Source of the DNA: Gonocerus acuteangulatus
Taxonomy: Eukaryota; Arthropoda; Insecta; Hemiptera; Coreidae
Direction: 5' to 3'
DNA length: 64,000 bases
Assembly (NCBI GenBank): GCA_946811695.1
Contig: OX328125.1
Coordinates: 35,883,751-35,947,750, forward strand
Shown: positions 13,291 to 24,604 of the stretch, piece by piece
Numbering within the stretch: position 1 is the stretch's first letter
Layout: each line of letters starts with the position of its first letter
The notes under the pieces: model-generated
Databases searched by the model: none
What the model saw: only the letters and a program-made list of their open reading frames with translations
What the model was told of the DNA's origin: nothing
Program-made: the position numbers and the translations under genes

Positions 13291-14419
13291 GAAATGCAAT
13301 GAACTTCCTAATTTCATTCCTTCCAAACCTTTAAATGGAAAATATCCTATACCAACTATAACCACTTACAAGAGGGAAATGTATTTGTGTCTAGTCCCTG
13401 ACGAGCTTCCTGGAACCCCTCAAAATCTTGACTTGTCGTCGTAAGCCATGCAAAGAGCTTTCAGTATCCTCGTTTTGTCATCTGGAACATACGCCTCGCC
13501 CCTCTTTCAGAGCTAGTTTGCTTGTTGCTAGCGGCAAACAGCCCATCTGCCGGCAAGAGCAACCCACAGCATTAGGGAGCGGGTCATTTGTTGATTCTCT
13601 CCGCCTCCGCCGGGGTGAGTCAAGAGGGTGCAGCTCCCCCCGTGACGTGGTGTGGGAAAGGGGAGGATGAACGCGTGCAAGGGATTCCCCTGTTTAATTA
13701 TGAAATAGTGTGTATTTGCCGGAGGCGTGCCTTAGAGCAGGCCTGCGGGGATTAGAAGCTAGGGACGTGACGGTACAATGACTGCGGAGGCTGTAACTGC
13801 TTTACCCCTAGGGTGCTACAGATGCTCTCTGGGGTATAAAAACTCCCTCGGGATGTGTACCGCCATTAGCCCTATCCACACCCTCTCTCACAATAACGGC
13901 CAACTTTTTTTTATCAACTACTCCAGTTCCCATCGCCTTTTAACTGATTTACGGTTGGATCGTTTTACAGTAGCAAATTCGCACTTGACTCCCCAAATCT
14001 CCACATTCACCCTTCTTTCGAGTAATAACATCTGCATCTATTACTTCTTTTTAGATTTCTCCTTATTTCACAGTTAAAACACTGTTTCCCACAATTATTG
14101 GAATAGCTGAAAAGAAAGACTCCTTTAATAGCGAAATAAATAAATAATGAAGACCTCTCAGAAAGCATTTTTCCTGGCCAATTTGTGGCCTTGGGAAACC
14201 TATGTTGAATTTAGTGAGGCTTGCTTGCACATAGGCAAATCTCTGTTAGCCGTATATGCTACAACACTGACAATCTATTTGTTAATACAACGTTTACTCC
14301 AGGGAAAGTTATTAACCAGATAGAAGAAATTACATACGGTAATGAAACTAATAAAACCAGCATGGTTATGGAATAATGTTCTTTTACGAGGATAGTGTTG
14401 AAATATTCTTATGAAGTAG
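13291..14419. other. no gene seen
   Basis: Mixed composition. GC-richer at 13420-13870 with a short pyrimidine-rich tail. No recognisable product. Confidence 0.4.
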
Positions 14420-14655
14420 GTCTATCTCACACTCATCCATGGCGATAGCCACTAGGCCACGGGGAGACCCGCCATGGATAAGCCTGAGGAAAATAATCGT
14501 TGGTCACCTCCATCACATAGGCATTTATTGCCAAATAAGGCTGTCAAAGAGCATGCTTTACAAATATAGTTTTTTTGTGAAGCTCTGACGTTTTCTCTTA
14601 GGTTTGACTTCTTATCACCTCAACGGCTTTCTATCTGCATCTCATGATGATATTA
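14420..14655. repeat. family P right half joined to SINE head
   Basis: 14441-14480 on the minus strand carries the tRNA-like head GGGTCTCCCCGTGGCCTAGT. Then come GGTCACCTCCATCACATAGG, a decayed hairpin (GGCTGTCAAAGAGCATGC) and the family P end TTATCACCTCAACGGCTTTC. The same join of SINE head and family P is seen at 34.33 kb, so the composite has itself been copied. Confidence 0.55.
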
Positions 14656-15767
14656 ATAGTCCCTTCTGATTTTTTTATTTGCGGCTCTAAACAACGAATG
14701 ATTACCTAATTATTTAGAATTGGTATTCAGAAATGCTCATCACGATTTACATTAATGTTTTGTTAGTCCAATAATCAACCTTCAACCTGATCCAATAATC
14801 TTGGAACACTTTCTGTATAAAAAAAAGAATGGAATTAGTAAGTAGGAATGACGAAGGAAATCAAGACGATTGCATGAGTAGGACCCATAAATAAATAAGG
14901 AGCAGGAGAGCAGAGATAACTAGACCTTTGAACAAAATTATATTTGTTGTTGATGGTCTCGGCGTTGACCCGTGTCAATATTTAGGCGGCTTGAGTTTGC
15001 CTACTGACTGGCCCTCAGAGATAAACCTTTCAATCAATACCTCCATTATTTACTAACTAGTCTCTCCCTCCTATCTCCTCATGACAAACACTACAAATAC
15101 AAATCTGCTCTTTCAATCATGTAACAAGAGCGCTCTTTGTGTTTGCATAATATTCCTACCAACAAACCAGTTCCCCGTTTTATTGATCCCGTTTTTATCA
15201 CTTGCTTTCAACAACTGTAGAAACGTCAGTCAACACAAGTTTTGCCAGGAGTTGAGGGACGTGATGGTCTCATAAAACGCTATATAAGTTCACCGGAGGA
15301 ACGACTGTTTTGCACATTTACAACCCTCCTTAACGCCAAATCTGAAAGATAATGCAGAATTGAATCATTACGGGTCCCACGGTTAATGGTTCCCCTTGCC
15401 AACGAATCAACTAGGATGTAAAGACCATGTTGAATATTTGAAATTTGAACTGAAGATGTCTGTCCTCTTTCAAATTCCAAAACCTTAGGAACTTCAGAAG
15501 GTAAAGTAGGAAAAGTTCAGAAGGTGCTTTTGTTAGTACATCCATTAAATTCCTTTTTACTGCGAGGTAAGGTATTTCTCCAAGCTGCGCGGGGGATAGC
15601 TTAATTTATAAAAGGCACGACCTCATGACCATTTAAATTGTGTCTAATTGTAAGCAAAATTAATGGATTTTAAATACTACAAAGGTGATTTTTCATCACC
15701 ACAACCAGCACCTATTTTACCTCTATCACCGAAGTTAATCCGTTTGGTTTATAAGAATTTCCTAATT
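14656..15767. other. no gene seen
   Basis: AT-rich spacer before the split palindrome. Short frames only. Confidence 0.4.
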
Positions 15768-15887
15768 TAAGAAATGTTAAGTAGTTGGGATTCGGCTAAG
15801 AAAACATCAATACAATTTTTGTATTATTTCGGCTACTCTTTGGTAGCCTTCGTCTGCAATGCGTGCCGGGGGTAGAGAAAGGCCAAC

Positions 15888-15899
15888 AATTAACAGTTT
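15888..15899. repeat. target-site duplication of the LINE, left copy
   Basis: AATTAACAGTTT, identical to 21284-21295. It marks the 3' (poly-A) end of the minus-strand element. Confidence 0.9.
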
Positions 15900-15991
15900 T
15901 TTTTTTTGTTTTTTTTAAATCGTTTATTGGTTTCAAGTTACAAACCCATAACCATTATGAGTAACTAAATGTATGAACAATTAAATACAAT

Positions 15992-18900
15992 TTACAATGC
16001 TAAGTTATTCTTCTTAATAAAATGTAACAAAGTGAACAGTCTATGTTGGTTTCCTGCCAAGTAGTACCGATAGTCTGTATCTTCAAGCATTGTCTGCCTC
16101 GCTGAGGAGTATCTTCTGCAAGTGTTGAAAATGTGTGCAATGTCTTCTACTTCATTGCAGGTCTTACAGAGCGGGCTGTCGGCAAACTTCATCCTGTGCA
16201 GGTAGGCCTGAGTCCTGGCGTGGCCGATCCGCAGCCTGGTCAGGGTGACGATGTCCCGGCGGTGGGGGAGCGACTGTTTGTAAGGTGCAAACCATGGGGA
16301 CAAGGAGACGATGGGTTGGATGCTGAAGTGATGTCTTCCTTTGGTAGCTGACGTTTCCGAGTACAATAGCTGCCATTCTTCAACGGTATTCATTCTGACC
16401 AACCTTATAAAGTCAGATAGCGGCGGAGATGTCATTTCTTCGATGAAGGAGGTGAATGCTTTAGCCAAGGCATCGGCGATTTCGTTGCCTCTTATTCCTA
16501 TGTGACCCGGGACCCATTGTATAGTAACCTGAGCTGAATGTCGGTGAATGATGGATGCTATGGAGTCTGCAATGTGGTTGGATCTCTTCTGGGTGTGGTA
16601 ATGTTGGAGTTTTAAACAGCTGGATTTTGAATCTGTGAGGATGACGAGTGGCTTGTCTCTATTGGGTGATTCAATGAAGTATTCCAGTGCTTCAAGCACA
16701 GCCCACAACTCAGCATTGTTAATACAAAAATGATTTGAAAGCCTTTTAGTTAATTTTATATTAGAACTACTATCAAAAATTCCTATTCCAACACCTTGGG
16801 TAGTTTTTGATGCGTCCGTAAAGATTTTTACATGATTTTCATAGTTATTGTTAATATAGTGTTCAATCTGTGATTTCATTGTTGGATCATTATTATTTTT
16901 AGAAAATTTTGAGAGATTGAAATAAATTTCTGGATTTGAATTTATCTGAGACTGAGATTTTGGCTTAGTAGCAATATAAAATTTTGCGTTATTTAAAGAT
17001 GACAAAATATTTTTAGTCGAAGTAAATTCGTTGAGAATAAGAATTTTGCTTATAAGATTAGGTGAACTAAAAGCCTTATCTATGTGAAGTCTAACAGGAT
17101 GGGTGGAGTCCACCCAGACCCTGAGGGTATACTTTAAGACTAGCCACTTCCGTCTCAGACTCAGGGGCATCTCCCCGGCAGCTACTTGTAGACTGTGGAC
17201 GGGTGTAGACTTGAGGCTTCCCATGCAGGTCCTTAACGCTTCAGACTGGACTGTGTCGAGGCGGCGAAGTGTAGACGACGCTGCACCTCCTCCGTAGATC
17301 TGGCAACCGTAGTCGAGGTGAGGTCGGACGATGGACTTGTAAAGTGTTAAAAGGATGCTCGGATGTGATCCACATTTAACTCCTGCGAAGATTTTCAAAG
17401 AGTTCAGGAGCCTTGCAGTCTTGTTGATTACTTCATTACAATGGAGCTTGAAATTTAGCTTGGAATCCAGGAACATGCCGAGAAATTTTATATTATTTGT
17501 TAGTTTGATTTTTTTGTTACGGAAACAGAAGCTAAATTTAGTAAGGTCTATTTTTTTCCTCGTAAATGGTATGAGTTTAATTTTTTCGTTGTTGAATGTT
17601 AGGCCTAAATTCTTAAGTTTTACATGAATGCTGTTTAAAGTGACTCCTAATGTTTTTAAACAAATTTCTAAAGAATTTTCCAAAATTAGTACCATGAAAT
17701 CGTCTGCGTATTGTAGAATAGTGATATTACTACTGTTTAGTTTGTGTAGACCAGCTGTGTATATATTGAAAAGCAAAGGAGAAATTGGGTCTTCCTATGG
17801 TAGTCCTCTATCCGATTCCATCTCTACAAGTCCTTCGTCCGTCTTCACAATGTAGGTCCGCTTGCTGAGATAGTTGTAGATCCATCGGGTGATGTCTGAC
17901 GGAACTCTCATCGTTACTAGTTTCTTTGTTAAGGTGTCCACTCTGACCATGTTGTAAGCATTCTCGACATCTACAACACATCCTAGTATGACTTTCTTCT
18001 GAGCGTAGGCGTCAGTCACTTTCAACTGCAAAATCTGCAGGGCGTCTATCGTGGATCTCCCTTTCCTGAAGCCGATGCAGTTTTGATGCAGGAGTGAATT
18101 TTCTTCTATGAACCATTCTAGTCGGTTCTTCAGCACGGAGATAAATGTTTTGGCTATAGTTGAAATAAGAGCAATGGGTCTGTATGAGGACAAGAGGTGA
18201 TCAGGTTTATTAGGCTTTATTACCGGGCATATTTCTATTTTCCTCCAAGAATTAGGCACTGAACATGTGTTCTTGAGGTTATTAAAAGATGTCGTAAGAA
18301 TTTTTTTAATATTTTCAGGTAAGAGCTTGATCATCTTGAAGGTGATTTCGTCGAGCCCTGGTGCAGAATGCCCCTTAAATTTTAGGGCAGCGTCGATTTC
18401 ACATTCTAGAATTTCTCCCGAGTTTTCAAAATATTTAAAATCTATTGGTTGGAGGATATTTGGTCTAGAGACTAAATTTTGCTGTACGAACTTTGATGCA
18501 TTAGCTTTATTTGCTCTTATTAAATTAATTTTGGGGTTGAATTTTCCTTTCATGATGTTGATTTTATGCCAAATATTGTTGGTATTTGCGTCTTCCATAA
18601 ATGATTCCCACGCTTCCCTCTTCGCTTTCTTAATAGTGTTCTTGAGTTTGGTTGTGGCTTTCTGAACAGCTAAAAAATTGACTGGAGTAGGATTACCTAG
18701 AAATTCTTTGATTGATTTATTTTTGGCAGAAACGAGTGACCCTATAGCGTCATTCCACCAAGTCTTAGGCCGGAACGATCGTTTCCTTATTGGCTTGATA
18801 CGGGGTATTGATTTTTCGGCTGCTTCATTAATGATTGCGGCTACAGTTTCAACATCGAAAGGTTCCTGGTCTAGTTTGAAACTGGCAAATTCCTCTACAT

Positions 18901-19657
18901 ATTTATCCTCATTGATCTTTTTGAAATTTCTTCTTCCCTGGCTAAAGACGGACTCCCGTGATTGAAGAGTGAGCGACATGATGATAGGTAGGTGATCACT
19001 GCCGATGTAGTCAGCGCTGGTAGTCCATGTCAGTGAGAGACCCAAATCTGGAGTGCAGAGTGACAGGTCAATGGCGGATCTAGAAGTTGGTATCGCCGGA
19101 GGCTTGGGCAGCCTGGTCGGGCTTCCGTCGTTCATCAAGATGAGTTGGCTGCTTGAGATAATGTCATGGAGATGACGGCCGCGACTGCAGGTGTTGTCAC
19201 TGCCCCATGAGCTATGGTGAGCATTGAAATCTCCGCAGAGGATGGTGCTGATGCTGGACTGATCCGCGAGGTCCACGAGTCTCTTGAGGTCACTCTTTGT
19301 CACAGGCTTGTTAGGTGGCAGGTAGGCATTGATGACTGACAGCTTGGGAACGGTGTTAGTAATGGTTGCACCAACAAGTTCAGTGTTGCCAATCTTCGGA
19401 AGATTCATTCTCTCCCACTTGAATCTTTTATGAATTAGGAGAGCAACTCCCCCATATCCATCGTCTCTATTTTCTTTCAGAATGAAATACTGTGAAGAAA
19501 TATACTGTTTTGAGGATTTAAACCATGTTTCTTGAATTGCAGCTACATCAATTTTTAATAGGGCTAGCATGTTCATAATTTCAGAAAATTTATTGTTGGC
19601 ACTTTCCACGTTCTGTTGTAAAATATTGATATTTTGGAGCTTTAAATACTGAATCAT
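15992..19657 (-). pseudogene. LINE ORF2: endonuclease, reverse transcriptase, RNase H, with one in-frame stop
   Basis: This is the replication protein of the non-LTR element. The 620 codons from the ATG at 19657 give an AP-type endonuclease (ILQQNVESANNK at the start, IQETW, LCGDFNAHHSSWGS, SDHLPI) and the first half of the RT. A TAG at 17795-17797 falls where the conserved GLPQG motif of the RT should carry its glutamine, and the next two residues are also altered. The same frame then continues without a shift for 600 codons: LLFNIYTAG, the RT catalytic QYADDFM, an RNase H (FTDASKTTQGVGIGIF, LTDSKSSCLK, GIRGNEIADALAK) and a terminal CKTCNEVEDIAHIFNTC knuckle. The copy should therefore not make a full-length protein. 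The ATG lies 10 nt after the ORF1 stop. Confidence 0.93.
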
Positions 19658-19667
19658 TTGTAGGAGT

Positions 19668-21026
19668 TTATAAATCTAAATTGTATAATTTGTTTTTTTC
19701 TTTAATATTATTTTCTAAAGCCAATTGATTTTTATTTAATGAATCTGTAACAATCTTGAAGAAATTAGCGATAAATTCTTCACTCTGACTAGATAGATTG
19801 TTAATGATTTCAAAAATTTTAGCAATGTAAGTATTTCCTTGAGAGGATGGAGGATAGGGATTCATTGTGATAGGTTGAAGTGGGAGAGAAAGTTGATTGT
19901 CTTCTTGAGAGATATCTTTAAGGTGTTTTTCTGGGAGTCTAGAAGAGTTGGTAGGGACATATTTAGTTTTGGTGTACCTGTAGCTAGTTTTTGGTATGTT
20001 TTCAGATAAAGATGGAAAATTTAAGTCTTTAGATGGAAAAGGTGTTTTAGCAGCATTAGCATAAGAACTGGGAGAGATTGCTTGGTTTTGCTTTTTATTA
20101 TATAGCTCCTTGTATTTCTCGCAGTCCCTACTCGTAGCTTGATGGTCCTTCTTACAGTGTAAACAAGTAGGTACCTCAGCTGTACATGGGTTGCCCGGGT
20201 GTTTCCCTCCGCATCGCTCACAGGTCTGCAAGGTAGCCCTACACTGGGGTGTGGAATGGTTAAAGCGGAAACACTTCCTACATTGAGTCGGGTTCGGGAT
20301 GTAAGGGCGGACCTCACAACGGGCGCCGTATATGTAGACATACTGCGGAAGTGTCTGGGAGTCAAAGTTTATCACACAAGTCTGAAGAGGGAAGACTTTA
20401 GCAGGGTCATCACGGTCTTTCTTTATCATCCGTCTCACAGACATTACTGCTACTTCAGATTTTATTCCATGTTGAATGTCGGAATCACTTAAGCCAGTAT
20501 CGACTCCTTTAATTATTCCAGTTTTTTGAGTAAGGAAGGATGGAATATAAGCGAATAAATTGTGATCAGATAAAAAAGGCAAATTTTTAAAATTATTGGC
20601 AATTTTGGCCTGATTAAATTCTATTTTCATTCTATTTAGGCCTATACATTTTATATTTAAAATAGATTTTTGAATTTCGCTACCAGATGATTTAAAAATA
20701 ATTTTTCCAAAACTCATAGGATGCATTTTTCCAATATTTTGATTTTTCCCCTCGACATAAACAAAAAAAGGTCCATTATCAGTATTTTTAAAGGCGTTAT
20801 TTTGTAGGAGATTTATTTTTGAAGTTAAATTAGCACTGATATTATTCATATTACTTGTTTTATTGACCTCATGATCATTGGTAATCCTTATCTTGTTGAG
20901 AGGATTGTTTATTTGGCCAGCTGATCTCTTTAGGTTAGGTTGTTGTTGAAGCTCCTCGGTAGAGGTTATGCCAGGTGACTCTGGGCAAGGTGGCCCCTTG
21001 CCTATGATGTTATCTACTTCCATCAC
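19668..21026 (-). CDS. LINE ORF1, gag-like RNA-binding protein with three CCHC knuckles
   Basis: 452 residues, intact. Around residues 245-310 are three zinc knuckles: C-x2-C-x4-H-x4-C (CRKCFRFNHSTPQC), C-x2-C-x3-H-x4-C (CERCGGKHPGNPC) and C-x2-C-x3-H-x6-C (CLHCKKDHQATSRDC). ORF1 proteins of I/Jockey-type elements have this arrangement and coat the element RNA. The preceding 100 residues (VYVEGKN to PTQCRKC) are the usual RRM-like region, and a basic, Ser/Pro/Asn-rich tail follows. TAA is followed after 10 nt by the ORF2 ATG, so ORF2 probably depends on reinitiation or a related mechanism. Confidence 0.92.
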   Translation of the reverse strand: MMEVDNIIGKGPPCPESPGITSTEELQQQPNLKRSAGQINNPLNKIRITNDHEVNKTSNMNNISANLTSKINLLQNNAFKNTDNGPFFVYVEGKNQNIGKMHPMSFGKIIFKSSGSEIQKSILNIKCIGLNRMKIEFNQAKIANNFKNLPFLSDHNLFAYIPSFLTQKTGIIKGVDTGLSDSDIQHGIKSEVAVMSVRRMIKKDRDDPAKVFPLQTCVINFDSQTLPQYVYIYGARCEVRPYIPNPTQCRKCFRFNHSTPQCRATLQTCERCGGKHPGNPCTAEVPTCLHCKKDHQATSRDCEKYKELYNKKQNQAISPSSYANAAKTPFPSKDLNFPSLSENIPKTSYRYTKTKYVPTNSSRLPEKHLKDISQEDNQLSLPLQPITMNPYPPSSQGNTYIAKIFEIINNLSSQSEEFIANFFKIVTDSLNKNQLALENNIKEKNKLYNLDL

Positions 21027-21283
21027 TATGGAGATTTTGAGATCTCCAACACAGGGGTTCCTAACCCCTTCAGAATGGTTTGCACCTTACAAACTAAGTT
21101 ATAATAATTATTTGCTCACCAATACTTCCAAAAATCTTCTTATTCTTGAGGAAAACAATTAAGGAAATACTCCGACACAAAATTTTCAAGAAAATATCAC
21201 TATTTTTATGTTAAATTGAAACAACAGCACAGAAAAAAAATTAGGCAGCTATGCATCTATGTCTACCAAACAGCTGATTGATG

Positions 21284-21295
21284 AATTAACAGTTT
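21284..21295. repeat. target-site duplication of the LINE, right copy
   Basis: AATTAACAGTTT, identical to 15888-15899. It marks the 5' end of the element. Confidence 0.9.
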
Positions 21296-21487
21296 ATGTC
21301 ACCATCGTGAAAACATACTAAGGGTTTTTCTCTACCCCCTGGCAGTCATTGCTGACAAAGGCTACCAAAGAGTTGCCGAAACGTCCTTCATAGAGATTTT
21401 TACAAGAATCGTATTGATGTTTTCCTAGCCGAATCCCAACTATTCCCTGACTACTTAACACCTCGACGGCTAACTATCTACACCTCA

Positions 21488-23583
21488 TTAAAAAATGTTA
21501 CTAGAATTCCGTTATACGAGAAAACCGTTATATGATCTATTTCAGAAATAAAATCGAAAAGGCAGATGTTTCAATATCCGGTTATTCCTTCAACTGCCGC
21601 ATGAAATGATATTGGTAGGATTCCCCCTTCTAGTTGTGGAAGCTACCGGTTGGATGCGCCACTCCAACTTCTCCCCTCCTCATCTCCGTTGGAAAAAATC
21701 AATTCGTTTGCCGACGGCCGCAAAACGCCCCGGTAGGGAGAGAAGTGGATGTCGTTTCCTTCTCTCCTCGTTTATAGCTAATTGGAGTTCCGCCCCACTG
21801 GCTTCCTATAGCTTGATTTCTAATCGATCCAACTTCCTATACTTATCGGCTACGGTTCTGTCAAATGGTTATTTACAATATTCTCCTTTCAGATATATAG
21901 TATTCTTCTGATATATTTCCAGATTTCTATTTATACGAATGGTCTGCATTATCCTGCCACCGCATGCTCCCAACCAGTGATCTGCCTATGCGTTTATTGT
22001 GAAGATGTTTTGGTGGGGAATCCTTGGGCGTAATATGGAACATGGCTAAGAATCTGGTTTTCTGGGATGGTGTTTTATAAGACCAAACTTTCATTTCACT
22101 GCTGTTTCTATGGGCTGTTTCTTTTTGTAAATTTTAGCCTTGTATTCAGTCACTATATGAGGCGATAAGTTCATTTTTTCTTCTACAACTGACCTTAATA
22201 TTTCTTCATCCAAGAGAGTGCTCTTTCTTCTACAGCAATACCGATGACCGATCATATTGCTAATCCTTCTTCATTTTGTATATTGCGATGCATAGCGTGC
22301 TCGACCATCTGCAATTAGAAGATTGCAACGTAGCTGAACGAACCAATATCTTTGACGTAAAATTATGTTAATGACGTTTATTAGTAAAAAGTCACCATTT
22401 TAGCAACGTCACTAATGTCTAAATAAATAGTTAAATACCTAAAATGCACCATATATTATTAACTGTTTTTATCTTCTTTACTTTTAATAATTAATTACCA
22501 CTTAAAACTTTGGATATTTTATTCCGCCTTTGATTTTCCATTACTTATTTTTTTAAATTTCATCACATTTAATTATTGACATTTAATCATCACATCCCAG
22601 AATTAATTCTAATATAATGTATTAGAATATTATATTCTATTATTAGGCGATACACGTCTCCTTAGGGAGAAAACCTGCTTATTTATGTTGCTGAGCTGAT
22701 GACACATTGCGGATGAGCCGATTAGGAAAGTCCACGTTTCACAACCCATAAAAAGATTTGGAGTTTTTAATAGAGCATTTCTCTTCGAACGAGAATAAGT
22801 ATACAAGGTGGAGTGTGTAATTTTCGTTTACAATTTGCTACTGTCAGTTATTGTGCTTTTTTGCCATTAGGCGCCTAAAATACCTCTATTCTCTGTGAAG
22901 TCTCTGGAAAAAGTCGAGAATAAAATTGGTTTATCAGTGAAGGTCTTTCCAAAAGTAACGAGAAACTAATTTTTTTTTTCAAAGGACACTAGTAATAAGT
23001 TATGGAAACGCGCAAGGATTGCATAGCTCCTGCGAGTCGGGCTTCTTTCCAGTAATGAATCGTCTACTTATGACTTGGATTGGAGGGAATAATATGAGAC
23101 AAAACATTTTCGCTGAAGGCATTTTAAGAGGAGTATCGAGTAGAGTGAAAGATCGCCATATCCTGGTGTAGGATGGAGAGGTAGATAGGATTAGATAGAG
23201 AACAGCCGAAGGAAGGTGGACCTAAAAGTGACAAATGTGAGGGGCAAGGGATTGAGGTGGCTGGCCAAATCCTATTACCTCGAGTCCTTTGAGGGTAACT
23301 AGCTTCTTCTACCTCTACGATTTTTGGGGGGATTTAATTAGCGAAATCCTCCCTATCCTTTCCCCCCTGTGGCTTCTCTCTCCCTTTCTTTTTCCCCCAT
23401 TTTCTCTCAATCCTCCTAACTTTTCTTTCCCTCGCCCTCTCACACACACTGTCTGCAGTCTTTCCAACGGCTAATGTCTTAGTCTCGTTCCTTTCTGTTG
23501 CAAGCTTAACTTCCTCTCCACTTTTATCAACTCTCTGATAAATATATGTTCTTCAAGCCTTCTGTTCCCCTTGTTTATTGTCC
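21488..23583. other. no gene; C/T-rich patch near 23.2-23.5 kb
   Basis: AT-rich with small GC-richer parts (21620-21800, 23220-23480). A diverged CGCAAGGATTGCATAGCTCC motif at about 23005 resembles sites near 1851 and 52307. Confidence 0.4.
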
Positions 23584-23807
23584 CATGGGCGTATATAAGG
23601 GTAATGTTTCATAAAAATCTTAAAAATAAATTAAATAAGATCACTTAGTTAATAAAAAATAGTTTATTTTAGGCGTAATAGCGTTTTAGTTGAATAAAAC
23701 TATTCCAAGTTCTAAATTTTTCATATTCCATACCCCGGAAATGGTCTCAGCCCCCCCCCCGAAATTTTCCCAGGCCCTCCCGAAATGATTTCCTATATAC
23801 GCCCATA
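23584..23807. mobile_element. hAT-type MITE, diverged copy
   Basis: The ends CATGGGCGTATATA and TATATACGCCCATA, and a body like the 32.1 kb copy (CTTAAAAATAAATTAAATAA, CTATTCCAAGTTCTA). No clear target-site duplication. Confidence 0.65.
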
Positions 23808-23978
23808 TTTGGTCACAGAAGATAGGAACAAAGGGCAATGATTTCATTTTTATTGAAACCTACAGTATCTGACCCTAAGTGCCCTCGTGGCATGTCACGG
23901 GTAAATATCTTGCATATAATTTAACTAACTTAATCAATTTAAGTTAGTTAAAAATAGATTACAAACTCCCGTGGAATA

Positions 23979-24591
23979 TCAATCAATCAATCAATCAAAT
24001 AATTTATTTGTTTTTGAGAATGTATCCCATACAAATAGAATGTGCATTTTATAATATTTACATTGACTAATTCCAAAAATCCCCCGCACCAAAAAAAAAA
24101 AAAACATTACAAACATAAATTAATTTAAAAATATATACGTATATATAAATATATTTATGATATATATAAATATACATTAATATTTGTTTGTTTAAACATT
24201 AATTGGATTTATTCTTCTAACATAAATGTTGTGAGGTTAAGACTCCTGATAGTGTAGTGGAGTAGAGCCCTGATGGTTGACATGTCGGTGGTATTGAGAA
24301 TCTGATAAAACTCTTCTGTTGATTTATTGATGAAGTTGGGAAGATAATATGTCCTGTAGGGTGAATAGATTGGGCAACAGCAATAGAAATGTTGTAGGGT
24401 TTCATTGGTCTCATGGTTACAAATATTGCATGGATCTTGTGGTGTTAATTGGTGAGAAGTTCTATGATATGGAAGTCTGATAAATTGTATGCTGGCTGTT
24501 CGAATTTGAGTTAGATGATTCTGCTGTGGATAAGTGAGTTTCATCTGTAGATGTGGTTGTGGTCTATGCTCTGGGTTATAAATCGTTGAAC
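23979..24591 (-). mobile_element. 5'-truncated non-LTR retrotransposon copy
   Basis: A perfect 13-bp duplication, CTCCCGTGGAATA, flanks the copy at 23966-23978 and 24592-24604. The 3' end on the minus strand is a (TTGA)n repeat, seen as TCAA repeats at 23979-23997. The interior carries an open 3' piece of ORF2. The 5' truncation with target-site duplication is the normal outcome of target-primed reverse transcription. It is a different family from the 15.9-21.3 kb element. Confidence 0.88.
24209..24591 (-). CDS. C-terminal fragment of a LINE ORF2
   Basis: An open frame running into the element from its truncated 5' end and ending at a stop at 24209. It contains RTASIQFIRLPYHRTSHQLT and the knuckle CNICNHETNETLQHFYC, the CCHC end found after the RT in I/R1-type LINEs. 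No disabling change is seen in the part that is left. The apparent start upstream at 24625 lies in the flanking DNA, so the frame is not a real gene of its own. Confidence 0.75.
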
Positions 24592-24604
24592 CTCCCGTGG
24601 AATA

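Larger units (their letters stand above)
15900..21283 (-). mobile_element. near-complete RNase H-encoding non-LTR retrotransposon (I/LOA/Jockey-type)
   Basis: The element is 5.4 kb on the minus strand. A 12-bp perfect target-site duplication, AATTAACAGTTT, flanks it at 15888-15899 and 21284-21295. From its 5' end it has a 257-nt 5' UTR, a gag-like ORF1 (19668-21026) and an ORF2 (15992-19657) with endonuclease, RT, RNase H and a terminal CCHC knuckle. A short 3' UTR follows with AATAAA (minus strand of 15923-15928) and an A-rich tail (T-run at 15900-15916). Two ORFs, an RNase H and the CCHC end are typical of the I/LOA/Jockey group; I cannot assign the clade more exactly. It sits inside an older palindromic repeat. 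Perfect duplications and long open frames point to a young insertion. Confidence 0.95.
15768..21487. repeat. palindromic repeat (family P) split by the LINE insertion
   Basis: The sequence left of the LINE (15768-15887, GTTGGGATTCGGCTAAGAAA and a GGCTACTCTTTGGTAGCC hairpin) is the inverted complement of the sequence to its right (21296-21487, GCTACCAAAGAGTTGCCGAA and CTAGCCGAATCCCAAC). Removing the LINE leaves one palindromic element of about 300 bp. The right arm keeps a degenerate hammerhead-like core, CTGACAA-hairpin-GAAACGTC, at about 21352-21384. Related elements occur near 8.1, 10.5, 14.5, 27.0 and 34.4 kb. Confidence 0.75.

Noticed and set aside
16164..16376. Extra frames inside the LINE ORF2 region
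   Set aside because: Shadow frames of the RNase H and C-terminal coding sequence.
17777..17800. Programmed stop-codon readthrough in the LINE ORF2
   Set aside because: The stop lies inside an invariant RT motif with neighbouring changes, so damage is the simpler reading.
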